A stretch of DNA of 12,785 nucleotides, taken from NCBI GenBank assembly GCA_021299615.1, contig JAJTHC010000099.1:1-12785 (forward strand), in the 5' to 3' direction. Shown here piece by piece: positions 1 to 6,166 of the stretch. The stretch is from Vampirovibrionales bacterium (GTDB lineage: Bacteria > Cyanobacteriota > Vampirovibrionia > Vampirovibrionales > JAJTHC01). How positions within the stretch are numbered: the stretch's first letter is position 1; the number at the start of each line of letters is the position of its first letter. The notes beneath the pieces are model-generated. The model was given only the letters and a program-made list of their open reading frames with translations. It searched no databases and was not told the origin of the DNA. Made by a program: the position numbers and the translations under genes.

Positions 1-165
1 AGCCATTTATGGGTTTTCTACAGGGAAACGTTACAACATCCAATAAACTTAAACTTTTTAGGGGAAATTAGACCTAAAACCGGAAAGAAGACGCTCAAAT
101 TCCTTATACTAAACAGTAAGAGAGAATCCAAATAGTATCCAAAATGGTGTGAAAGTTACTGCCGT
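1..165 (+). promoter_or_regulatory. Non-coding leader of the secretin operon with a weak promoter candidate
   Basis: No gene is visible before the first start codon. TATACT at 105-110 is a good match to a sigma-70 -10 box, but no convincing -35 box lies 16-18 bases upstream, so the promoter call is weak. An ATG at 144-146 is followed almost at once by TGA and cannot start a gene. The ribosome binding site before the ATG at 166 is poor (purines around 148-154). Confidence 0.25.
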
Positions 166-1209
166 ATGTCTAGTTCGCCTTTGCAAAATAAGTTACCCCG
201 CCAAACAGGGGCGTTTAGCACCACGTCAACCTCATGGCATGATGTCGCCAAAACACGAGCCTTTCAACCTGGTTATGGCATTATTCCTGCCCAACGCAAT
301 TTCACCGCCATGCTAAACTTTGTCGAAACCCCACTGGCATGGGAAACCTCTGAAGCGGAAAAAATCGCTGAAGGGCATCACCCGATTATACGCTATTTTT
401 CAAAATTAAATCGTTTTTTAGATCCTGAAAAAAGCACGAAAAATGCCCTCTTTATTGCAGGCACAACTTTAGGCGTCGTGCTTGTTTTAATGGTGGTGGG
501 TTTTACGAATCTCATCAAAGCCCCGACTGAAAAAATCAGCGACAATCAAACCCTTTTGGCAGCCTCTATGCCTGAAGAAAATTTCGATGAATCTGAAGAG
601 TCCCCAAAAGCCAACGCCTTATTTGCGGTTGCCAACGGTCTGGAGGCGAGTCCTTCCAAAAGCAAGTCCGCCCCCCCCGCTTTTAGATCGGATCCCTTCA
701 AGCCCCTTATCGAACTAGAGTGGTTAAAGGCTCTTTTAGACAAGCAAAATGCCGACAAAGAAAAAGCATCGCCCATTACGAAACCCACCACGACGCAAAC
801 CGTCAATCCCTTTCCTAGTAAACCTGCTGAACCCACACTAGGTGTGCCTGTGGAATCCTTGATTCAGTTTGTCGGCGTGGTTTCCAATGAAGACCCTCGT
901 AAACCAGCAACCGTTTTGCTTAAACTCTTAAATGAAGCCAACAGTATGATGCTTTCCAAACGCATTGGCAGTTCCTTTGAATATGGCGGCAACTACTTCA
1001 CCTTAACCGCTGTCAAAGGTGCGTATTTATACCTGACCATTAACGGATTTAAAAATCGAATCGAACTTTCTAGCACGTCGCCGTCGTCACAAACGACGGG
1101 TTCTGGAAACCGTAATGTATCGACGAATTCTAACCAAACCCCCTTGCCTAATTCAAACAATGAAGACTCTAATATCGAAAAGCTACTCAATGACTTAGGT
1201 AAGGTATAA
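166..1209 (+). CDS. Inner-membrane protein with PilP/GspC-like periplasmic domain
   Basis: A 347-residue bitopic membrane protein. Residues 1-92 form a polar, probably cytoplasmic region with no recognised domain. Residues 93-116 are one strong hydrophobic segment. Residues 120-225 form a Ser/Pro/Lys-rich periplasmic linker that includes DPFKPL at 176-181, resembling the DPF-P motif before the globular domain in PilP and GspC proteins. Residues 229-301 look like a small beta domain (FVGVVSNEDPRKPATVLLKL onward) of the PilP/GspC homology-region type, which in those families contacts the secretin N-domains. The tail is Asn/Ser-rich and ends in a short helix. Two secretins follow directly, which fits a role as inner-membrane connector to the secretin. 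Unlike typical PilP it is not a lipoprotein. The start at 166 is used because the next in-frame Met is at residue 49. Fold assignment is inferred from pattern only. Confidence 0.7.
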   Translation: MSSSPLQNKLPRQTGAFSTTSTSWHDVAKTRAFQPGYGIIPAQRNFTAMLNFVETPLAWETSEAEKIAEGHHPIIRYFSKLNRFLDPEKSTKNALFIAGTTLGVVLVLMVVGFTNLIKAPTEKISDNQTLLAASMPEENFDESEESPKANALFAVANGLEASPSKSKSAPPAFRSDPFKPLIELEWLKALLDKQNADKEKASPITKPTTTQTVNPFPSKPAEPTLGVPVESLIQFVGVVSNEDPRKPATVLLKLLNEANSMMLSKRIGSSFEYGGNYFTLTAVKGAYLYLTINGFKNRIELSSTSPSSQTTGSGNRNVSTNSNQTPLPNSNNEDSNIEKLLNDLGKV

Positions 1210-1218
1210 ATCTCTTTT

Positions 1219-1222
1219 AGGA
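1219..1222 (+). promoter_or_regulatory. Ribosome binding site of the first secretin
   Basis: AGGA lies 2 bases before the ATG at 1225 but 8 bases before the ATG at 1231. The spacing favours 1231 as the true start, removing two residues from the longest reading. Confidence 0.55.
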
Positions 1223-1230
1223 AAATGACA

Positions 1231-3147
1231 ATGCCACCCTATAAACCTTGGACGCCCCTTCTTAACCCCCTGCCTTACTTGATGAGGCTACTTTTAGTTG
1301 GGGGACTTTCCCTTCAATACGCTTTGCTGGCTACCGTAAATCCTCAAACCGCCGATGCCTTTGCACAAGTGTATCCTGAAGGTCACGGCTATATCAGTAT
1401 TGAAGCCACGGCAGAACCGTTAAACCTGCTGATTCCTAAAATCGCCAAACTCACGAACCTCAATGTAATTATGGATGAAAGCGTCACAGGCAATGCGTCT
1501 TTAAAGCTTGATCGTATCGCTGGGCTTGATGCCTTAAAAGTCTTGGCGAGAATGCACGGTTTAAGTGTTCAAAATTATGGCAAAGACATTTGGATGATTT
1601 CATCTCAAGCCATGGGGCAAGAACTCGGTTTGTATCGATACAATACCAAAACCATTGCTTTAGAACATGCCAGTGCGGCATGGCTAGCCAGCTTTTTAAA
1701 TACCGCTTTATTTTCAGGTTCTACCCATATTGTTGTTAAAGCCAACGAACGCCAAAACAGCTTAGTGATTAGTGGAACGGATGACGAAGTGAAAATGGTG
1801 CTTAAAACCATTCCCGAATTTGATGTGCCTCGTTTACGGCGGGTCTATCAGTTGTCTTACGCCCATGCGTCGGATGTCGCTCGTCAATTGGAAGCCGTGG
1901 TCTTTGGTAATCGAGGAACGATTGGCTTGAATGGGGTAAGTTCACAAGTAGGTATTTCTGATTCAACACTAAACGTGACCGAAGGCAGTGGTACCGACAA
2001 AGTTAGTGCTAGCGGTGGAAGCTCTGGCGGCAGTAGCGGTGGAGAATCTGGTGGCAGTAGCGGTGGAGAATCTGGTGGCAGTAGCGGTGGAGAATCTGGT
2101 GGCAGTAGCGGTGGAAGCTCTAGCGGTAGTAATAGTAATTTTGAAATAGAAGTCAGAAATCAGGGTTTAACACAGAATACGTACAATGTACAAACCCTCG
2201 GGGCAATCGTTATGCCCAATAGTAAAAATAATACCTTAACGATTGTCGCCACGGAATCTCAATTGGAAGAAGCCGAAGCGTTAATCCCCCTTTTGGACGC
2301 CAAACCCCCTCAAGTATCGATACAAGCCGATTTAATCGAAGTCTCTTCCACCGCCTTAAAACAAATGGGAGTCAAACTAGACTTCAGCGAATCTGGAAGT
2401 CCTTGGGGCTTTAATTTAGGATCCTTAACACCAGGAACACCCAATAATATCTCTTTCTTACCAAACCTGCCTAGTATAGACAACCTTAACCTTCAAATTC
2501 AAGCCTTGATTCAAACAGGCAAAGCCAAAAGCATTGCAAGTCCTCATATCGTCGCCACCCATGACACAGAATCTGCGATTGTGATTGTGGATCAGATTTT
2601 AAGAGGTCAAGAATTCACCGCATCGGGTTCTGGATTTTTTGGACAAACCACCCCCCTTATCGGTACTGCAGGAATTGTTTTAGACATTGTTCCTAAAATA
2701 GGAGCAAATGGCGTCATTACCTTGCGTGTGCGTCCCATTGTGAGTTCAGTGTATGCCAGTGCAGGCGTGGGGGCTAGTACGATTGAACTGGTACGTACCC
2801 GAGATTTAGTGGTTCAAGCGGTTAGCGTAAAAGACGGTGAAAGTATGGTCATTGGTGGCTTGGTGGATAGTCGAGACACCAGCAACGAACAAAAAATACC
2901 AGGACTTGCCGATTTACCCATTGTAGGTGCCATGTTTAGAGCCAGTAGCCGTTCAAGTTCAAAAAGTGAATTGCTGATTTTAATCACACCTCACATTCTC
3001 AACCAACTTGAACTTACCCCCATTCACCGCATCGATCGAGATTTTCAAGCCCTAGAAGACACTAAAAACAAAGGTGTTCCTCTCCCGAAAGTTTACCCAA
3101 CGGGCAATACAAGTTCATTTTCACTAAATCAGAAGGGGCATCCTTAA
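1231..3147 (+). CDS. Secretin (GspD/PilQ superfamily), first of two
   Basis: An outer-membrane channel protein of about 638 residues. A hydrophobic segment at 17-35 is a signal peptide or anchor. Residues 54-125 form an N0/STN-like domain, followed by two N-type (KH-fold-like) domains at about 138-198 and 204-358. The second is interrupted at 261-301 by a Gly/Ser-rich repeat. Residues 360-590 are the secretin core, with QVSIQADLIEVSS at its start, GKAKSIASPHIVATHDTESA in the middle, and the terminal signature IPGLADLPIVGAMFR followed by SELLILITPHIL. The last 50 residues are a short tail. The gene begins 15-21 bases after the upstream PilP/GspC-like gene and ends exactly where the second secretin starts, so the three are surely co-transcribed. 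Secretins form 12-15-subunit gated rings for pili or secreted proteins. The sequence alone does not say which system this one serves. Confidence 0.9.
   Translation: MPPYKPWTPLLNPLPYLMRLLLVGGLSLQYALLATVNPQTADAFAQVYPEGHGYISIEATAEPLNLLIPKIAKLTNLNVIMDESVTGNASLKLDRIAGLDALKVLARMHGLSVQNYGKDIWMISSQAMGQELGLYRYNTKTIALEHASAAWLASFLNTALFSGSTHIVVKANERQNSLVISGTDDEVKMVLKTIPEFDVPRLRRVYQLSYAHASDVARQLEAVVFGNRGTIGLNGVSSQVGISDSTLNVTEGSGTDKVSASGGSSGGSSGGESGGSSGGESGGSSGGESGGSSGGSSSGSNSNFEIEVRNQGLTQNTYNVQTLGAIVMPNSKNNTLTIVATESQLEEAEALIPLLDAKPPQVSIQADLIEVSSTALKQMGVKLDFSESGSPWGFNLGSLTPGTPNNISFLPNLPSIDNLNLQIQALIQTGKAKSIASPHIVATHDTESAIVIVDQILRGQEFTASGSGFFGQTTPLIGTAGIVLDIVPKIGANGVITLRVRPIVSSVYASAGVGASTIELVRTRDLVVQAVSVKDGESMVIGGLVDSRDTSNEQKIPGLADLPIVGAMFRASSRSSSKSELLILITPHILNQLELTPIHRIDRDFQALEDTKNKGVPLPKVYPTGNTSSFSLNQKGHP
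2017..2130 (+). repeat. 24-bp tandem repeat encoding a Gly/Ser-rich insert in the first secretin
   Basis: Units 2041-2064, 2065-2088 and 2089-2112 are identical 24-mers encoding GESGGSSG. Unit 2017-2040 is a diverged copy, and a partial copy follows at 2113-2130. The unit is a multiple of three, so copy-number change keeps the frame. The insert lies in the periplasmic N-domain just before the secretin core. Confidence 0.9.
3131..3138 (+). promoter_or_regulatory. Ribosome binding site of the second secretin
   Basis: AGAAGGGG lies inside the last codons of the first secretin, 9 bases before the ATG at 3148. The stop codon of the first gene (3145-3147) abuts that ATG, so translation is probably coupled. 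Confidence 0.6.
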
Positions 3148-5316
3148 ATGCGGAAGTCTTACACTTTACTTGCTGTATCTTCAAAACAAAGCAGGGGGTT
3201 TAACCATGCTTTCATGATTTTCTTAAGTGTTATGCTATTAGTAACGCCCTTTCAACAGGCTTGGGCAGAAGAACTTAAACTAAAAAACATTAAAACCCCT
3301 CTTAACTTAACCTTACATAACATTCCTATGGATGAAGCCCTTAAAGCCGTTGCTTCACAAGCTCAATTTAACATTGTTTTAGGAGACGACCTAACACACC
3401 TCGTTAACCTTGATTTTAAAGGCGTTTCGGTAGAAGATGTCTTACTTTCTTTAAAGCAAATGGGTAAACTCTATTACCATGTGGAAAACGGCACATTATT
3501 TGTGACCACTCGGCAATCAACAACGTCTAATGGCATCAAGCAACAAGAAACCCATTTTATTGAAGTGAAATATCTACCTGCTTCTTATGTCGCTGATTAT
3601 TTAAACGCCACGCTGTTTTCTTATGCACAAAATACAACAGGTAATTCTTCTACATCAACAGGATCCAGCCCTTCCAGCGGAGCAGGGGGAACAAGTTCTA
3701 GTACGAGTGGCACAAGTGCAAGCCCACAAAACAATACCATCGCCATCGCAGATCCTATCACCAATCGGGTGATTCTCAGAACCGATGCCCAAGAAGCCGC
3801 AGAAGCCGCTCGCTTGGTGAGTGACATAGATGTTAAGCGAGCCAGTAAAACATGGCGACTCAACTTTCAACGAGCCGATGAAGTGGCTGGTGCATTAAGT
3901 GCCACCATTTTTTCGAATGGATCCACCCCTGCGATTATGATTGGAGCAGCTGGTGGTGCAGCTGGTGGTGCAGCTGGTGGTGCATCAGGCGGAGCAGCTG
4001 GTGGTGCAGCTGGTGGTGCAGCTGGCGGAGCAGCTGGCGGAGCAGCTGGTGGTGCAGCTGGCGGAGCAGCTGGTGGTACAGCTGGTGGAGCAGCTGGTGG
4101 TACAGCTGGTGGTACAGCTGGTGGTACAGCTGGTGGAGCAGCTTCTGCTTCAAATATCGGTACACAAACCGCAAACCCCATCCCCCTTACAAGTGAAGGT
4201 CTCAAAGAAGGAGAAGGCACACCTAGCGATCATACCTTACGTTCAAGACCCATTGCAAACGCCCAAGCCACTGTTTCAAGTAACGGCCCCATTATTTTAC
4301 CCGACACACGCCTTAACACCATTACCATTTTTGCCACCCCTCAACAATTAACAAAAGCCGATGAGTTCATCCAAGAATTCGACAGGCAACGTCAACAAGT
4401 CTATATTGAAATGGCCGTCATGGAACTTTCAGACAGTTTAGATAAAATCATCACCCCTTCCATTCAAGCCCAACTCAAACAGGTCACCCTAGGATTTAAT
4501 GCCAATTTAGGCGGAAATTCGTTCGCCACTTATGCTAAAAATCCGATTCAAAACACCTCTAGTTTCAGTGCGGTACTCAATTTTCTTCATTCAGAAAATA
4601 AACTCAAGGTCATTTCTCGCCCTTCTGTTTTATTACTCAATAATGAAGAAGCCACCATTAAAATTGAAGATGAAGTCATTCAAGGCTTTACCGATGTGCG
4701 AGATCAAAATAATAATATCGTCGCACGAGTTGCGAAACAAGCTTTTGCAGGTATTGTATTCAAAATACAAAGTACCATTGGATCCAATAACGATGTTTCA
4801 CTCAAAGTACATTCGTCCTTTTCCTTCCCACAAACATCTAGCATTGGGGATATTCAACTCGTTTCATCTCGAGAACTTTATACAGGTAATGTGATTTTAA
4901 AAGAAGGGCAAAGTTTTATTATTGGCGGACTTACCCAAAGTAATAATCGTCAACGCAATAACAAAGTCCCGATCATCGGAGAGATCCCTTTTCTACGAGG
5001 ACTCAGCAATACCTATGATGGATCTCATCAAAACAAAGAACTCATTATTATGTTGACGCCTCGTTTGGTGGACAACGGTCAGCATTTCAATGCCCATGCA
5101 TCAAAACCCACCATAACAAAGCCTAACATCAAAGAAGAACGCCTTGCTTCCCCTGTTATATTGCCTAATAGCATTGAAGAGAAAAAAAGAATCGCTACTT
5201 ATAAAGCCTTAGAATCGAAAAGTCCACCACCGCCTCCTGCGGATTTTCAAAAGACCTCGTATAAACTTCCACCTGCTCCGAAGGCTGGTTTTTATACGAA
5301 AAAGCCTTCATTGTAG
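3148..5316 (+). CDS. Secretin (GspD/PilQ superfamily), second of two, with (Ala-Ala-Gly-Gly)n insert
   Basis: A 722-residue outer-membrane secretin. A signal peptide occupies residues 1-40, with hydrophobic core 21-34 and likely cleavage after QAWA. Residues 46-121 are an N0/STN-like domain (LNLTLHNIPMDEALKAVASQ). N-type domains lie at about 132-228, with a Ser/Gly/Thr-rich loop at 162-192, and at 233-412, interrupted by sixteen four-residue units at 267-330. The secretin core is at about 416-640: QVYIEMAVMELSDS, KLKVISRPSVLLLNNEEATI, then VPIIGEIPFLRGL followed by ELIIMLTPRLV. The 80-residue C-terminal extension is Lys/Pro-rich (SPPPPPADF) and could bind a pilotin or peptidoglycan, but that is a guess. 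It is clearly divergent from the first secretin, so it is not a recent duplication. The two might form separate rings or a mixed ring. Confidence 0.9.
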   Translation: MRKSYTLLAVSSKQSRGFNHAFMIFLSVMLLVTPFQQAWAEELKLKNIKTPLNLTLHNIPMDEALKAVASQAQFNIVLGDDLTHLVNLDFKGVSVEDVLLSLKQMGKLYYHVENGTLFVTTRQSTTSNGIKQQETHFIEVKYLPASYVADYLNATLFSYAQNTTGNSSTSTGSSPSSGAGGTSSSTSGTSASPQNNTIAIADPITNRVILRTDAQEAAEAARLVSDIDVKRASKTWRLNFQRADEVAGALSATIFSNGSTPAIMIGAAGGAAGGAAGGASGGAAGGAAGGAAGGAAGGAAGGAAGGAAGGTAGGAAGGTAGGTAGGTAGGAASASNIGTQTANPIPLTSEGLKEGEGTPSDHTLRSRPIANAQATVSSNGPIILPDTRLNTITIFATPQQLTKADEFIQEFDRQRQQVYIEMAVMELSDSLDKIITPSIQAQLKQVTLGFNANLGGNSFATYAKNPIQNTSSFSAVLNFLHSENKLKVISRPSVLLLNNEEATIKIEDEVIQGFTDVRDQNNNIVARVAKQAFAGIVFKIQSTIGSNNDVSLKVHSSFSFPQTSSIGDIQLVSSRELYTGNVILKEGQSFIIGGLTQSNNRQRNNKVPIIGEIPFLRGLSNTYDGSHQNKELIIMLTPRLVDNGQHFNAHASKPTITKPNIKEERLASPVILPNSIEEKKRIATYKALESKSPPPPPADFQKTSYKLPPAPKAGFYTKKPSL
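3946..4137 (+). repeat. 12-bp tandem repeat, sixteen units, inside the second secretin
   Basis: Sixteen consecutive 12-bp units of the form GCAGCTGGTGGT, with variants GGCGGA, GGTGGA, ACA for GCA and one TCA, encode AAGG, TAGG and a single ASGG. The TAGG variants cluster at the 3' end (4078-4137), as expected for recent local unit duplication. The repeat creates spurious open frames on both strands. Confidence 0.95.
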
Positions 5317-5382
5317 TGTTATACCATTTAAACGATTGAATAGCGTGTTTTATCTATCGAACACTATAGACGACGTTACAAG

Positions 5383-5602
5383 CCCTCGTTTCTGACACAC
5401 AAAACCCTCGTTCCTGACACACAAAACCCTCGTTCCTGACACACGAAACCCTCGTTTCTGACACACAAAACCCTCGTTCCTGACACACAAAACCCTCGTT
5501 CCTGACACACAAAACCCTCGTTCCTGACACACGAAACCCTCGTTCCTGACACACGAAATCCTCGTTTCTGACACACGAAACCCTCGTTTCTGACACATAC
5601 GA
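5383..5602. repeat. Tandem array of ten 22-bp units
   Basis: Ten contiguous units with consensus CCCTCGTTYCTGACACACRA plus AA begin at 5383, 5405, 5427, 5449, 5471, 5493, 5515, 5537, 5559 and 5581; the last decays after 18 bases. Two variable positions (base 9 T/C, base 19 A/G) form runs. Units 1-3 read TA, CA, CG and units 4, 5, 6, 7 read TA, CA, CA, CG, suggesting duplication of a multi-unit block. The unit has no stop codon in any minus frame, so three minus frames stay open across it, but no ribosome binding site supports a gene. Confidence 0.95.
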
Positions 5603-5613
5603 TCCTGAGAAAA

Positions 5614-5684
5614 CGTCATGTTGAGTGCAACGAAACATCTCCTCCCCTGTGTGGGGAGATCCTTCACATGCGTTCAGGATGACG
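5614..5684. repeat. Imperfect inverted repeat (short intergenic palindromic element)
   Basis: The left end CGTCATGTTGAGTGCAACG (5614-5632) and right end GCGTTCAGGATGACG (5670-5684) are imperfect reverse complements. Around the centre, CTCCCC/GGGGAG or ATCTCC/GGAGAT can pair across a TGTGT loop. The layout resembles the short 'TCATGCTGAG...CAGGATGACA' intergenic repeats found in many bacterial genomes, but I cannot count other copies here. Confidence 0.6.
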
Positions 5685-5857
5685 ACGGCATAGTTTCTAT
5701 GGGATTTTCAAGGAGCCACTCTTTTTCAGTATGACGTCTTTTCAACACCGTGTCGAGTGCCTAAAACCCACGTTTTTCGAAACCCTTCTGTAATTTTTTT
5801 ACTTAGGATAGCCAATCAAGCTAGCGTGTCAAGCAGAGCGTCCTTGCAAACTCTTCA

Positions 5858-5881
5858 GGCGTTGCTGGAATCCAGAACGCC
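5858..5881. repeat. Bulged hairpin
   Basis: GGCGTT, a single G, CTGG, loop AAT, CCAG, AACGCC: ten base pairs with one bulged G. No T-run follows on either strand, so it is not a standard terminator for the converging operons. It may be a fragment of an intergenic repeat. Confidence 0.5.
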
Positions 5882-5895
5882 ACTCTCTTATGCAA

Positions 5896-6042
5896 TGTAT
5901 AGCTGAATTTAGAGTTTTCTGAACAGCAGGCTAGACTAGGAGCCTAGACTCGCAGATGTGCGTAGTGGGCAGAGACCCTACATAAACACATCTAGAATCC
6001 GAGCGACAACGAAGACGCCAGACGCTAAACTAATAATTGGTA
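5896..6042 (+). repeat. Dispersed structured repeat, copy A
   Basis: The segment 5909-5948 matches the reverse complement of 12746-12785 at 38 of 40 positions. Further shared blocks are CCTACATAA (5977-5985) and AGCGACAACG (6002-6011), at nearly the same spacing in both copies. Internal stems are AGATGTG (5954-5960) with CACATCT (5987-5993), and GTAG (5962-5965) with CTAC (5978-5981). The left end (5899-5925) resembles the left end of copy B at 12649-12675. The right end is a guess, based on a degenerate match (AATTGG-TAT near 6034-6042). Confidence 0.7.
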
Positions 6043-6048
6043 TGAGGC

Positions 6049-6066
6049 GTGTACACAAACGTACAC
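6049..6066. repeat. Short perfect hairpin beyond flhA
   Basis: GTGTAC (6049-6054) and GTACAC (6061-6066) are perfect reverse complements around a six-base loop. No T-run follows on the minus strand. It may be structural or chance. Confidence 0.35.
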
Positions 6067-6070
6067 AACG

Positions 6071-6104
6071 AAAAAACGGCTTGTTTTGTTGATTGCTTGC
6101 AATC
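6071..6104 (-). terminator. Possible weak terminator of the flhA operon
   Basis: Reading leftward from flhA, GATTGC/GCAATC (6091-6104) forms a perfect 6-bp stem with a two-base gap. About 14 bases later there is a run of six T on the minus strand (6071-6076). The gap between stem and T-run is too long for a textbook terminator, so this is only a candidate. Confidence 0.3.
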
Positions 6105-6166
6105 ACTCACGCTTCGTTCACATGAAGATTCGCCGAATGGGACTTTCGCAGAGCTTTCTATATAAT

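Larger units (their letters stand above)
5317..6166. other. Gene-free convergent intergenic region rich in repeats
   Basis: This 850-base stretch lies between the converging ends of the secretin operon and flhA. It holds a 22-bp tandem array, an imperfect inverted repeat, a bulged hairpin, dispersed repeat copy A and short hairpins beside flhA, each listed separately. In 5685-5857 I see only a second TTCAGTATGACG-like string at 5725-5736 and a T-run near 5792-5801. I see no credible coding sequence or RNA gene, and no clear terminator directly after the second secretin. A partial stem GTGTT/AACAC at about 5345-5367 lacks a T-run. Confidence 0.7.

Noticed and set aside
1..24. Possible third, degraded end of the dispersed repeat (AGCC...GGGTTTTCTACAG)
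   Set aside because: The similarity is short and needs gaps, and nothing of the conserved core follows.
3867..4220. Minus-strand open frame of Pro/Ala repeats, and plus-strand frame 3941-4351 of Val/Gln/Leu repeats
   Set aside because: Both are read-throughs of the 12-bp repeat inside the second secretin and have no own start signals.
5345..5367. Terminator directly after the second secretin
   Set aside because: The stem is short and mismatched and no T-run follows.
5383..5602. CRISPR array
   Set aside because: The units are directly contiguous with no spacers and no cas genes are nearby.
5350..5667. Cys-rich repetitive minus-strand open frames
   Set aside because: They exist only because the 22-bp unit has no stop in any minus frame; three frames are open at once and no ribosome binding site is seen.
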